Positions 51,725 through 62,845 of a DNA stretch of 64,000 nt are shown piece after piece. Position 1 is the first letter of the stretch; each line of letters begins with the position of its first letter. The position numbers were made by a program, and so were the translations under genes. The notes under the pieces are model-generated. The model saw nothing but the letters and a program-made list of their open reading frames with translations. It had not been told where the DNA came from and did no database searches. The stretch covers positions 248,001 to 312,000 of the forward strand of contig LJSH01000001.1 of assembly GCA_001314625.1 (NCBI GenBank), written 5' to 3'. This DNA comes from Oceanicaulis sp. HLUCCA04. GTDB taxonomy: Bacteria; Pseudomonadota; Alphaproteobacteria; Caulobacterales; Maricaulaceae.

Positions 51725-53257
51725 ATGTTCAAACATGCAGCAGACGAGCTTCCCGGATACGGGATTCTGGATGTTGAACGCATGCGCAAGGCCGACGCCT
51801 TCGCAGTGCAATCGGGTGTCGCGTCGCTGGCACTGATGGAGCGCGCTGGCGAAAGCGTGGCTCACGCGATCATGCGGCGCTGGGGCCCCCGGCGGGTCGC
51901 TGTGCTGTGCGGGCCGGGCAATAATGGCGGCGATGGTTATGCTGCAGCCTGTGTACTGGCCGCGCAGGGTTGGCCTGTCACACTGTTCCAGTTCGGCGAG
52001 CGCAGCCGTCTGCAAGGCGATGCAGCGCAAATGGCGCAGCGCTGGACGGGCCCGGTGGAGCCGCTGGACGCCTTCCGGCCAGGCGCCTTCGAAATGGTGA
52101 TAGACGCGCTATTTGGTGCCGGGCTTTCCCGCCCGCTCGACGGTGATGGTGCGGCGGTCATCAGTGCGGTGAATTCGGCGGCACTTGTCCGCGTGGCCGT
52201 CGATGTTCCCAGCGGTGTGAACGGCGATTCCGCCAAGGCAGACGGTGTCGTCTTTGATGCCGCTCTGACTGCGACATTCCATCGGCTCAAACCCGCGCAC
52301 CTGTTTGAGCCGGCGCGCAGTCTGTGCGGTGAAATAAGCTGCGCGGATATTGGCATACCGCCTGGCTGGCAAGCCGATGCGCCGCCGCTCGCCCGGTTGT
52401 CTCATCTCGCAGGGCTCTCCTTGCCGGACATGCCGCATCAGTCGGCCGCCCACAAGCATCAGCGCGGGCGGCTGTGCGTGCTGGCGGGCGGGGCAGGGGC
52501 GACGAGTGCCGCGCGGCTTTCCGCCGAGGCAGGGCTGGCAATGGGCGCCGGACTGGTGACACTGCTGTGTCCGCCTTCCAGCCTGATGGAGGCAACAGGG
52601 GTTGCGCTCCCTGTGATGACGCGCGCCTTGCGCGAAGAGAGCTTTGCCGAGGCGCTCACCCACCACCGCGCCGATGCCTGCGTGCTGGGTCCAGGGGCGG
52701 GCCTTGGCGAACGTCTCAAAGACCGGGTCATCGAAGCGCTGAAGACTGGTATCGCGCTGGTCCTTGATGCCGACGCGCTCAGCGTGTTCGCGGATGCGCC
52801 CTCACGCCTGATGGATGCCTTGCACGGCAAAGCCGTTCTGACGCCCCATTCGGGTGAATTCGAACGATTGTTTCCGGGGTTGCTGAACCAGAGCGTTTCG
52901 CCTCTGGACGCTGCGAAGCATGCCGCCGCTGCATCCGGTGCGATTGTGCTTTTGAAGGGTCCAGCCAGCGTCATCGCTGCGCCCAATGGTGAGGCCTTTA
53001 TAAACGCCCACGCCAGCGCACGGCTGGCCACGGCCGGTAGCGGCGATGTTCTCGCCGGAATGATCGGTGGACTGCTGGCACAACGCATCGGTCCGTTTGA
53101 GGCCACCGTGAGCGCAGCCTGGCTGCACGGTCAGGCCGGATTTCTCCTGCCGCCCGGCGCGAATGCGCAAGACCTGACCCGGCAAATCCCTGTGGTATTG
53201 GGCGCGGCGCTGGACGAACGCGCCCGCCAGCGGGTTCTCGGCTGGCTTCTCCGCTAA
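51725..53257 (+). CDS. nnr: Bifunctional NAD(P)HX dehydratase and epimerase
   Basis: This metabolite-repair enzyme reverses hydration of NAD(P)H. The 510-residue protein joins an N-terminal epimerase (YjeF_N: LDVERMRKADAFAVQSGV, LCGPGNNGGDGYAAACVL, DVPSGVNGDSA) to a C-terminal ADP/ATP-dependent dehydratase (HKHQRGRLCVLAGGAGATSAARL, VLGPGAGLGERL, VLTPHSGEFERLF, TAGSGDVLAGMIGGLLAQ). Both motifs are intact, so it should be active in both steps. The ATG at 51725 follows GTGAGGCG. It diverges from glnB with about 110 bases between. It is followed by maeB. Confidence 0.94.
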   Translation: MFKHAADELPGYGILDVERMRKADAFAVQSGVASLALMERAGESVAHAIMRRWGPRRVAVLCGPGNNGGDGYAAACVLAAQGWPVTLFQFGERSRLQGDAAQMAQRWTGPVEPLDAFRPGAFEMVIDALFGAGLSRPLDGDGAAVISAVNSAALVRVAVDVPSGVNGDSAKADGVVFDAALTATFHRLKPAHLFEPARSLCGEISCADIGIPPGWQADAPPLARLSHLAGLSLPDMPHQSAAHKHQRGRLCVLAGGAGATSAARLSAEAGLAMGAGLVTLLCPPSSLMEATGVALPVMTRALREESFAEALTHHRADACVLGPGAGLGERLKDRVIEALKTGIALVLDADALSVFADAPSRLMDALHGKAVLTPHSGEFERLFPGLLNQSVSPLDAAKHAAAASGAIVLLKGPASVIAAPNGEAFINAHASARLATAGSGDVLAGMIGGLLAQRIGPFEATVSAAWLHGQAGFLLPPGANAQDLTRQIPVVLGAALDERARQRVLGWLLR

Positions 53258-53341
53258 CAGATTGGCCATGGCCCTTGCCGGTTGGCAGGGCTATAGCCAG
53301 ACATACGACATGCAATGATGACCCCAGCCCGGACCTGCCTG

Positions 53342-55624
53342 ATGACCGACAAGACCGCTGCCGAGATTGCCCAGTCCCGCACCGATGAGGACGCGCTGGC
53401 GTTTCACAGCGCTCATCCGCCGGGCAAGCTTTCACTGGCGCCGACCAAACCCATGGCCACCCAGCGCGATCTGGCGCTGGCCTATTCACCGGGCGTCGCG
53501 GCGCCCGTGCGCGCCATCGCGGCCAACCCGGACGCGGTTTACGACTACACGTCCAAGGGCAATATGGTCGCTGTGGTCTCAAACGGGACCGCCATTCTGG
53601 GGCTGGGCAATCTGGGTCCGCGCGCGTCCAAGCCGGTGATGGAAGGCAAGGCGGTACTCTTCAAGCGCTTTGCCGATATCGACGCGTTCGACATCGAGAT
53701 TGACTATGAGGATCCGGAAAAGTTCATCGACTGCGTTGCGGGCTTCGGTGACAGCTTTGGGGGCATAAACCTTGAGGACATAAAGTCACCGGAATGCTTT
53801 GAAATTGAAGCGAAACTTCGCGAGCGCCTTGCCATTCCGGTCTTCCACGATGACCAGCATGGCACCGCCATCATCGCCGCTGCAGGCCTGATGAATGCTT
53901 GCCACCTGACCAACCGCAAGTTTGAAGACATCAAGGTCGTCCTGATCGGAGCAGGGGCGGCGGGCTTGTCCGTACTGGAGCTGATCAAGTCACTCGGCGT
54001 GAAGGACGAACACGTCACCATTATCGATGTGAACGGTGTGGTGCACTCCGGGCGTGATGATCTGCATCCGCGTCTCGCCAGACATGCGCGCGCAACCGAT
54101 CTGCGCACGCTGGACGAGGCGATGGTCGATGCGGACGTCATGCTGGGCCTGTCAGCGGGCGGGATCGTCTCGCAATCCATGGTGAAATCCATGGCGGCCG
54201 ATCCGATTATCTTTGCAATGGCCAACCCGGTGCCGGAAATCATGCCGGACCTTATCAAGGCGGTGCGTTCAGATGCCATCATAGCGACCGGCCGTTCGGA
54301 TTTTCCCAATCAGGTCAACAATGTGCTGGGATTTCCGTACATATTCCGTGGCGCACTGGATGTTCGCGCAACAACCATCAACGAGCCGATGAAGCTGGCC
54401 GCCGCGCGCGCACTGGCCGATCTGGCCCGCACCGACGTGCCCGACGAGGTGGCCACCGCCAATCGCTCTGGCCGCCTCAGCTTCGGGCGTAACTACATCA
54501 TTCCGTCCCCCTTCGATCCTCGGCTGATTTCGTTCGTGCCGCCCTATATCGCAAAGGCTGCTGTTGATAGCGGTGTGGCCCGCCTGGCTATGCCTGAAGA
54601 GGGGTCCGGTTACCGCGCGCGGCTGGCGCAGCGTCTGGACCCGACGGCCGCCTTGCAGCAGCACATTACCGATGTCATCAGGGCGGAGCCCAAGCGCATC
54701 GTGTTCGCTGAAGGCGAAGAGCCAAGTGTTATCCGTGCCGCAGCGGCCTTCAAGGCGCAGGGGCTTGGGACGCCGGTACTGGTGGCCCGCGAGAAGATCG
54801 CCGAAGGCAATATGAAGGAGCTGGGTATCGAGCCCGGCTCCCTGGAAATCTGGAACGCGCGGCTGTCCGATCACAATCCGGACTATGTCGATTTCCTCTA
54901 CGAACGGATGCAACGTCGGGGCTATCTGCGCCGTGATGTCCAGCGTCTGGTCAATAACGACCGCAACGTGTTTTCCGCCTGCATGCTGCGCTTTGGTGAC
55001 GTGGACGGCATGGTGACGGGCGTCACGCGCCACTTCACCAACACGCTGTCGGACATCCGTCTGGTGCTGGATGAAGCGGCCGGGGGACGCCTGATCGGCC
55101 TGTCTCTGGCGATCACCCGGGGGCGAACGCTGGTGATTGCGGACACCAATGTCACCGAGTTTCCTGAAGCGCACGAACTGGCTGACATTGCCTGCGGCGC
55201 GGCCGCAGCAGCGCGCAAGCTGGGCCTAATGCCGCGCGTGGCCTTCCTGTCCTATTCCACCTTCGGCAACCCGCCGGGCAGCCGGACCGAAAAGGTGCAA
55301 AGTGCGGTGCGCCTGCTGGACGCGCGCGGCGTCGATTTTGAGTATGAGGGCGAGATGGCGGCTGATGTGGCCCTCAATCCCGATCACCATGAAGCGTACA
55401 GTTTCTCGCGGCTGTCAGGCGCCGCCAATGTTCTGGTCATGCCGGCGGTCCACTCCGCCTCCATCGCCACCCGGCTGTTGAAGGCAACGGGCGGGGCGAC
55501 CGTCATCGAAGGTCTGCTGGTCGGTATGGAAAAATCGGTTCAGATCGCGCGGCTGGGCTCGCCCGTGTCAGATATTGTGAACCTTGCGGGCATGGCCAGC
55601 TTTGACCTTACCCACCGGGCGTAA
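53342..55624 (+). CDS. maeB: NADP-dependent malic enzyme with phosphotransacetylase-like tail
   Basis: MaeB decarboxylates malate to pyruvate with NADP. The 760-residue protein has two parts. The malic-enzyme half (about 1-430) includes YTSKGNMVAVVSNGTAILGLGN, FKRFADIDAFDIE, FHDDQHGTAI, the GAGAAGLSVLELI Rossmann motif and the MANPVPEI segment. The C-terminal half (about 440-760) resembles phosphate acetyltransferase (RIVFAEGEEPSVIRAA, FLSYSTFGNPPGSR, SRLSGAANVLVMPAVHSASIATRLL) and is usually regulatory in this family. The start is uncertain: ATG 53342 gives a family-like MTDKTAAEIAQ beginning, while ATG 53315 or 53318 adds nine or eight residues. No good Shine-Dalgarno sequence is seen for either. 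Confidence 0.94.
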   Translation: MTDKTAAEIAQSRTDEDALAFHSAHPPGKLSLAPTKPMATQRDLALAYSPGVAAPVRAIAANPDAVYDYTSKGNMVAVVSNGTAILGLGNLGPRASKPVMEGKAVLFKRFADIDAFDIEIDYEDPEKFIDCVAGFGDSFGGINLEDIKSPECFEIEAKLRERLAIPVFHDDQHGTAIIAAAGLMNACHLTNRKFEDIKVVLIGAGAAGLSVLELIKSLGVKDEHVTIIDVNGVVHSGRDDLHPRLARHARATDLRTLDEAMVDADVMLGLSAGGIVSQSMVKSMAADPIIFAMANPVPEIMPDLIKAVRSDAIIATGRSDFPNQVNNVLGFPYIFRGALDVRATTINEPMKLAAARALADLARTDVPDEVATANRSGRLSFGRNYIIPSPFDPRLISFVPPYIAKAAVDSGVARLAMPEEGSGYRARLAQRLDPTAALQQHITDVIRAEPKRIVFAEGEEPSVIRAAAAFKAQGLGTPVLVAREKIAEGNMKELGIEPGSLEIWNARLSDHNPDYVDFLYERMQRRGYLRRDVQRLVNNDRNVFSACMLRFGDVDGMVTGVTRHFTNTLSDIRLVLDEAAGGRLIGLSLAITRGRTLVIADTNVTEFPEAHELADIACGAAAAARKLGLMPRVAFLSYSTFGNPPGSRTEKVQSAVRLLDARGVDFEYEGEMAADVALNPDHHEAYSFSRLSGAANVLVMPAVHSASIATRLLKATGGATVIEGLLVGMEKSVQIARLGSPVSDIVNLAGMASFDLTHRA

Positions 55625-55709
55625 CAAACAATTCATGGCGCGCCACTGGCGGGCAGGGGCGTTGCAGCCTAAGTGTGAGGGCCATCCCTGAAAGACCGGA
55701 CCCTCGCTT

Positions 55710-57131
55710 ATGGCTGAGAAACGCAATGCCCGTGACCTGACGCAAGGGCCGGTCTTCGGCCACCTTATGCGCATGGTCATCCCGCTGAGCTTTGGCATCG
55801 TTGCCATGATGCTTGTCGGCATTGTCGACGCCTACTGGGTCGGGCGGCTGGGCACGGTCCAGCAGGCTGCCGTGCAGTTCGTCTTTCCGGTTTCGATGGC
55901 CGTGATGAGCATCGCCATCGGCCTCGGGGCCGGTGCGGTTTCCGTGGTCGCGCGCGCCGCCGGGCGCGGCGATGACGGGCGCACAAAGCGCGTGGCCACC
56001 GACGCCGTCATTCTGGCGCTTGTCATCACCGCGATTACATCAGCGATCGGCATTGCCCTGATCGGCCCGCTTTTCCGCCTGATGGGCGCGAGCGAAGCGA
56101 TGATGCCGTTCGTGCATGATTACATGACGATCTGGTTTGCCGGCATCATCTTCATGGTCGGCCCGATGATCGCCAGCAATATCTTGCGCGCGCTGGGCGA
56201 TGCGATTCTGCCCAGCATCATCATGATCCTCGCTGCCGTGCTGAACATGATCCTCGACCCGATCTTGATCTTCGGCCTGGGTCCGATCCCGGCCATGGAA
56301 GTACAAGGGGCGGCGCTGGCCACGCTCATCTCCAACCTTGTTGTCTTCGTGGTGGCTATGGGGATCATGATTTTCCGCGAGAAGATCATTGATCTGTCCT
56401 GGCCCGGCTTTGCCGAAATGGCGTGGAATTGGGGCGAGATCGCGCGGATTGGTGCGCCTGCCGCCGGCTCGAACATGATCAATCCGATGGCGATGACGCT
56501 GGTGTTCGCCGCTGCGGCTCGCTTTGGCGAGCCCGTTGTGGCGGGCTTTGGGGTGGCTCAACGGCTTGAAGCGCTTGCCCTTATTCCGTTGTTTGCGCTC
56601 TCCGGCTCCATCGGCCCCATCACGGGCCAGAATGGCGGGGCCGGGCATGTGGACCGTGTGCGCGAGGCATTCCGTTCGGCCTTCATGTTCTGCGTGGGCT
56701 GGGGTGTGGCGATGGCTGTGTTGCTGGCTGCACTGGCCTTTCCGCTGTCCTGGCTGTTCCTGCCGTCCGAGGAAGGGCAGGCCATGGCGCGCCTGACCTG
56801 GTGGATCGCGCCGGTGACGATGGGCGGATACGGCATCGCCATGGCCGCCGCCGCCGGCTTTAACGGGCTTGGCCGCCCTCTGCTGGGCGTGGGGATCAAC
56901 CTGACGCGCTGTTTTGCCTTGCTGGTGCCGCTGGTCTGGCTGGGTGCCACGCAATTCGGCCCCGCTGGCATGATCGGCGGCTACGCGCTGGCCAATGTGC
57001 TGGCAGGCGTTTTGATCGCGTTTGTCGTGCTGCGCTACGCCCCGATGACCGCCATCGAAAGCAAGACCCGGCCCGTTGTACCGCCCTCACAGGCAGCGCG
57101 TGCCGGGGTGCCGGTCAAGCCCGCCGAGTGA
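55710..57131 (+). CDS. MATE-family multidrug efflux transporter
   Basis: This 473-residue protein has twelve transmembrane segments and the MATE (MatE) architecture in two six-helix halves. It begins with RDLTQGPVFGHLMRMVIPLSF and includes GVVDAYWVGRLG-like helix 1-2 text, GLGAGAVSVVARAAG, the second-half ARIGAPAAGSNMINPM, and NGLGRPLLGVGINL. It should export cationic drugs or metabolites by Na+ or H+ antiport. ATG 55710 follows CCTCGCTT with a weak ribosome binding site. Its stop TGA directly abuts the stop of the convergent gene at 57132. The substrate is unknown. Confidence 0.9.
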   Translation: MAEKRNARDLTQGPVFGHLMRMVIPLSFGIVAMMLVGIVDAYWVGRLGTVQQAAVQFVFPVSMAVMSIAIGLGAGAVSVVARAAGRGDDGRTKRVATDAVILALVITAITSAIGIALIGPLFRLMGASEAMMPFVHDYMTIWFAGIIFMVGPMIASNILRALGDAILPSIIMILAAVLNMILDPILIFGLGPIPAMEVQGAALATLISNLVVFVVAMGIMIFREKIIDLSWPGFAEMAWNWGEIARIGAPAAGSNMINPMAMTLVFAAAARFGEPVVAGFGVAQRLEALALIPLFALSGSIGPITGQNGGAGHVDRVREAFRSAFMFCVGWGVAMAVLLAALAFPLSWLFLPSEEGQAMARLTWWIAPVTMGGYGIAMAAAAGFNGLGRPLLGVGINLTRCFALLVPLVWLGATQFGPAGMIGGYALANVLAGVLIAFVVLRYAPMTAIESKTRPVVPPSQAARAGVPVKPAE

Positions 57132-57323
57132 TCAGGCGTTGATGATTTCAACGCGCCGCTGAATCGAGGTGGTCGACCAGATCAGCGCTACCACCCAGCC
57201 AATGACGGTCCAGCCCAGAAGCAGGTTTGTCAGGAAGATGGCAAAGCCGTTGTGATGGCCGCGCAGCAGAGCGATCAGCGTGGGCAGGAAGTGACCAACC
57301 AGTAGAAGAACGAGGATTTCCAT
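57132..57323 (-). CDS. Superinfection-immunity-like small membrane protein
   Basis: A 63-residue protein has two transmembrane helices: MEILVLLLVGHFLPTLIALLRG, then AIFLTNLLLGWTVIGWVVALIW. The PTLIALLRGHHNG turn and NLLLGWTVIGW motif match the superinfection-immunity (Imm_superinfect) family, named after a phage T4 protein that blocks entry of second phage. Chromosomal members are common, and their role is unproven. The start at 57323 follows GGAAACCGCA. It is isolated, abutting the MATE gene 3' end. Confidence 0.75.
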   Translation of the reverse strand: MEILVLLLVGHFLPTLIALLRGHHNGFAIFLTNLLLGWTVIGWVVALIWSTTSIQRRVEIINA

Positions 57324-57427
57324 TGCGGTTTCCCTTTATCGATTGTCGATAAAGGTAAGGCGATTTACCGCCCGTGCAAGTGACAGGTTCGTAATCTTGC
57401 GAGTTGTCTTGGCCGGGTATGGGGTTT

Positions 57428-57555
57428 CTCCCCCGCCTGCGGGGGGGGTGAGAAGCAAAGCTTCGAACACGCGAAGCGGCGAGGGGGGGGGATGTATAAA
57501 AGCTCCCCCCCGTCTCGCATTCGCTCGACACCTCCCCGTAAACGGGGGAGGAAAT
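57428..57555. repeat. GC-rich repeat cluster with G-tracts
   Basis: The region holds a CTCCCCCGCC/GCGGGGGG near-palindrome, a GAGGGGGGGG run facing a CTCCCCCCCG run about 15 bases later, and a CCTCCCCGT-AA-ACGGGGGAGG hairpin. The whole forms several stem-loops within 130 bases. It lies between the small immunity-like gene and the acyl-CoA ligase gene. No gene is supported between 57324 and 57586. Confidence 0.55.
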
Positions 57556-57586
57556 CACTGGCTCGGATTGCCCCGAACCAGGTGAG

Positions 57587-59230
<1,644 letters not shown>

Positions 59231-59424
59231 GGCGCTTGTCCTCCCGCTCAAAAGCTTCCGGGCCATTGTAAGGGATCCGGCACCAGCCAGCCTCCCGAAG
59301 CCCTGTTCTAAAAGTTGCCGATATCAAAGGCGTGCCCGCGCTGCGATGCAATACCTTTTGCGCAACTTGTCTTCAGCAGATATGGCCGTAGTGCAGCGCG
59401 TGGCCAGTATGCGGAGGCGAGAGG

Positions 59425-60399
59425 ATGCATCTACCCGGTTTCAGTGACGTTCTGGCCGCAGCAACCCGCCTTCAGGGTCTGGCGGTCAGAACACCGCTTT
59501 TGTGGAACCCGGCGCTGGACGAGGCGGTGGGCGGGCGCGTGCGGGTAAAGGCGGAATGCCTGCAGCGGACGGGCTCGTTCAAGTTTCGCGGGGCGTATAA
59601 TGCCATTGCGCTGATGCCGCTGGCTGACCGTGTGCGCGGTGTCGTGGCGTTCTCGTCAGGTAATCATGCCCAGGGCATTGCCGAGGCAGCCAGGCTGTTC
59701 GGCATTCGCGCTACCATCGTGATGCCCGCCGATGCGCCGGCCATAAAGGCCGATGGCGTGCGAGCAAGGGGTGGCAGGGTAGTCACCTATGATCGCGCCA
59801 GCGAGGACCGCGAGCTGATCTCGCGCGGACTTTGCGAGGAGACGGGTGCCACCCTTATCCCCTCTTTTGACCATTTCGGCGTGATTGCAGGGCAGGGCAC
59901 GTGCGGTCTGGAAATCGGCCAGCAGCTTGCCGAGCGTGCTGAAACTGCTGACCAGCTCGTCTGCTGTGTTGGCGGCGGGGGGCTGATCGCGGGCATCAAT
60001 CTGGCATTGGCAGAAAGCGCTCCCGGCATCGCGGTTTACGGGGCCGAGCCTGAAGGGTTTGACGACCACGCCCGGTCACTTGCGTCAGGCCGGCGTGAAC
60101 ACAATACCCGCACCTCCGGGTCGACCCAGGATGCGCTGTTGTCGGACGCGCCGGGCAAAATGACCTTCCCCATCAATCAGCCGCGCCTGAAAGGCATCGG
60201 TGTTGTCAGCGATGAGGAGGCATTGGCCGCTATTGCCTTCGCCTGGCGGCATCTGAAAATCGTGCTGGAACCCGGCGGAGCGTGCGCGCTGGCCGCCATA
60301 CTGTCCGGCAGGATCAGCGCGAAGGACAAGACCACAGTGGTGGTCGCCACAGGCGGCAATGTGGACGCTGCGCTTTTTGCGCGTGCGATCGGGGGCTAA
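59425..60399 (+). CDS. Threonine/serine dehydratase-like PLP enzyme
   Basis: This 324-residue fold type II PLP enzyme lacks the C-terminal ACT regulatory domain, so it resembles catabolic threonine/serine dehydratases or serine racemases. The PLP lysine is in TGSFKFRGAYNA at about 52; SSGNHAQGIAEAA is the substrate loop, and CCVGGGGLIAGI is the glycine-rich phosphate cradle. The reaction (deamination or racemisation) is not settled by sequence. ATG 59425 is chosen. It is divergent from the acyl-CoA ligase and convergent with slt; type C palindromes lie in the gap after its stop. Confidence 0.85.
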   Translation: MHLPGFSDVLAAATRLQGLAVRTPLLWNPALDEAVGGRVRVKAECLQRTGSFKFRGAYNAIALMPLADRVRGVVAFSSGNHAQGIAEAARLFGIRATIVMPADAPAIKADGVRARGGRVVTYDRASEDRELISRGLCEETGATLIPSFDHFGVIAGQGTCGLEIGQQLAERAETADQLVCCVGGGGLIAGINLALAESAPGIAVYGAEPEGFDDHARSLASGRREHNTRTSGSTQDALLSDAPGKMTFPINQPRLKGIGVVSDEEALAAIAFAWRHLKIVLEPGGACALAAILSGRISAKDKTTVVVATGGNVDAALFARAIGG

Positions 60400-60435
60400 G
60401 GCCTCGCGCTTCGAGACGCGCTTTGAGCCCCTCTT

Positions 60436-60524
60436 CGTCGTTCCCGCGCAGGCGGGCACCTAGAGCCGGTTAGCATGGGCTCGGCCTGAATATCGTCTGG
60501 ATTCCCGCCTGCGCGGGAATGACG
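60436..60524. repeat. Inverted pair of type C palindromes between convergent genes
   Basis: Unit 1 (60440-60459) has arms GTTCCCGC and GCGGGCAC around GCAG, with one mismatch. Unit 2 (60501-60520) has perfect arms ATTCCCGC and GCGGGAAT around CTGC. They lie in mirror orientation with CGTC-type outer flanks. The pair falls between the dehydratase-like gene and slt, the same convergent setting as 6851-6940. Confidence 0.8.
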
Positions 60525-60548
60525 AGGGAAGTGGGGCGTAAAACCCGG

Positions 60549-62699
60549 CTAACTCCCGTCCTCTTCGTCCACATCCGGCACCGGGGCCATACCCAGTTCC
60601 TCGCGCGCCGCAGCATCGGCGGCCTCAATCTCGGCGAGCTGTTCGGCAGACAGATGCGGCAGGATGCGCCCGATACCGGCCGAAGCACCCACCATGTCGC
60701 GCTCGATGCCGAGCGGCACGGCGGTGTCGCCCGCCCGGCGCGCCCGGTAGACCTGCAGGTTCTCGATCACACGCTGCACATAGTTGCGCGTCTCTCCGAA
60801 CGGCAGGCTTTCCACCCAGTCAATCGGATCAATCGCGCCATAGCGCGGATCGCCGTATTCCTGCACCCAGCGCCGCACCCGTCCGCCACCGGCATTATAG
60901 GCGGCCAGCGCCATCACCAGCGAGCCGTCGTAATCGTCGACGACTTCCTGAAGATGGGCCATGCCAAGGCGCATATTGTAGTCGGGATCATCGGTCAGCC
61001 ATTCAAAGGCGTAGGGCAGGCCGAGCTGGCGTGCCGTTGCGCGCGCCGTGGCGGGCATCATCTGCATCATGCCGCGCGCGCCCGCGCCACTGACCGCCCG
61101 CGCGTCAAACTCTGTTTCCTGCCGGATAACAGACAGGGTGAGAGACGGATCGGCCATGACCGGGGCGTCGCTGGGCACTTCGACCAGGGGATAGGCACGT
61201 TCGGCCAGGATCATCCCTTGCATCCGCCCGGCCTTCGCAGCGCGCACCGCTTCGCGCAAGCGCAGATGATCCAGCGCAATATCGGCCAGCATGGCTTGCT
61301 CGGCCGGGGTTTCCATGCGGTCTTCCAGATGGGCTGCAAAAGTGCGGAACAGGAAGGTCTGGTTCAGCTCACCCAGCATGCGCAGCGCCAGTATCTGCTC
61401 GCGTTCGGCGAACGCTGCACGCTCGTCAGGGGTGATGACGGGGTCGGCGGGCAGGTCCAGTTCCGCCGCATCCGGGCCAAGCGCCAAAATAGCCAGCTGG
61501 CCATAATAGGTCGTGGCGTGCTGGGCGGCAGCGACAAAGCGTTCACGCGCCAGCGGCGCATCGCCAGCGGCTTCTGCGGCGCGGCCCTGCCAGTATTTGG
61601 CACGGCCAAGCGAAACGGGCGTCGTCACCCCCGCTTCCAGCCGGTTGAAATGCTCCAGCGCTGCTTCGGGCCGGTCCAGATGGACCAGCGCGATCCAGCC
61701 GGCCAGAAATTCTGCATCAGCAAATGACACACCCGCGCTCATGCCGTTATCGGCCGCAAGCCGGTAGGCCGTCTCGTGATCACGTTCGCGCATCAGATCC
61801 AGAATGATCAGCTTGCGCTCGCTCCACATGGATTCCAGCGCGGCGGTATTGGTGTGCGCGTCGGGCAGTTCGAGTGCGAGATCCAGGGCACCGGACGTGT
61901 TGCCAGCGCGCCGCCGCCAGCGCGTGCGCTCAAATACCAGGCCGGGATTGTTCTGCAGGCTGGCAGGCACGGCGTCGACCGCCGCATCCACGCCCGAGCT
62001 GCGCGCTGCAAGGCGCATGCGCGCATCCGCAACGCGGCGCTCACCGGCCTCCAGTTGTGGCAGCAGGGCGCTGGCCAGGCTGCGCTGCCCTGCCCACAGA
62101 AGAAAATCGACCCGCTCGGCGTGATCTTCTGCGGTCAGGAAGCTGCCATGCTCGCGCAGCACTTCGCTTTGATAGGTCTGGCGAAGCGATTGTGTCCGCC
62201 ACGCCTCGCGTATCTGCTCGCGGCCTTCGTCAACGCGTCCCAGCGCGATCAGCGCCTCGCCCCAGGCAACGCGCCCTTCGCCGGTGACCGGCTCACGCCG
62301 GGCATACCAGCCAGCGGTGAGGTCGGCGCCCATATCGGCCTCGGCCAGCTTCCACTCGGCCTCGCGCTGTATCGCGTCTTCACGCGGCCAGCCTTCCAGT
62401 TCTTCCAGCGCCGTATGTAATTCGGAAAAGAGTGCCCGGGCATCTGAGGTCGCTATGCGCCAAAGCAGCAAATCCTTGGCGACGGGGTGCGTGATGTTGA
62501 AGCGGGCCTCGCGCACGAAGGACCAGTCGCCGGCATCGGCGGCGCGCAGGGCGCGGCGCAGATAATCGAAATCATTATCGCTCAGGATGGCCGAATGGTT
62601 GGGGACAGGCGGCTTCAGCCGTGGCACCGGCACATCGCCAAGGGCCGGAGCGCTCAGCGTCAGGACTGACAGGGCGAGCAGAGCGACACGCAACAGCAT
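60549..62699 (-). CDS. Soluble lytic murein transglycosylase
   Basis: This 716-residue periplasmic transglycosylase cleaves peptidoglycan to 1,6-anhydro products. A signal peptide (MLLRVALLALSVLTLSAPALG) is followed by a large alpha-helical superhelix (the U-domain, about 40-540). The SLT domain lies at about 550-680, with SVIRQETEFDARAVSGAGARGMMQMMPATA, whose Glu in RQE is the catalytic acid. AYNAGGGRVRRWVQEYGDPR follows. The tail is acidic (PVPDVDEEDGS). ATG 62699 has GAGG about 9 bases upstream; the frame is open to 62816. Divergent dapA starts 146 bases away. Confidence 0.92.
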   Translation of the reverse strand: MLLRVALLALSVLTLSAPALGDVPVPRLKPPVPNHSAILSDNDFDYLRRALRAADAGDWSFVREARFNITHPVAKDLLLWRIATSDARALFSELHTALEELEGWPREDAIQREAEWKLAEADMGADLTAGWYARREPVTGEGRVAWGEALIALGRVDEGREQIREAWRTQSLRQTYQSEVLREHGSFLTAEDHAERVDFLLWAGQRSLASALLPQLEAGERRVADARMRLAARSSGVDAAVDAVPASLQNNPGLVFERTRWRRRAGNTSGALDLALELPDAHTNTAALESMWSERKLIILDLMRERDHETAYRLAADNGMSAGVSFADAEFLAGWIALVHLDRPEAALEHFNRLEAGVTTPVSLGRAKYWQGRAAEAAGDAPLARERFVAAAQHATTYYGQLAILALGPDAAELDLPADPVITPDERAAFAEREQILALRMLGELNQTFLFRTFAAHLEDRMETPAEQAMLADIALDHLRLREAVRAAKAGRMQGMILAERAYPLVEVPSDAPVMADPSLTLSVIRQETEFDARAVSGAGARGMMQMMPATARATARQLGLPYAFEWLTDDPDYNMRLGMAHLQEVVDDYDGSLVMALAAYNAGGGRVRRWVQEYGDPRYGAIDPIDWVESLPFGETRNYVQRVIENLQVYRARRAGDTAVPLGIERDMVGASAGIGRILPHLSAEQLAEIEAADAAAREELGMAPVPDVDEEDGS

Positions 62700-62845
62700 G
62701 ATGGAAAACCTCTTGGCAACAGGCAGATCTACAGACTCGTCCAACGCGCTGGCGCTGTCCACAGCGATTGCAGCGTCTTGGCGGGCACGATTGCAATCGA
62801 TATGGTCCGCGCCCATTTGCGCTGTTGCGCAACTCTGACAAGGCT

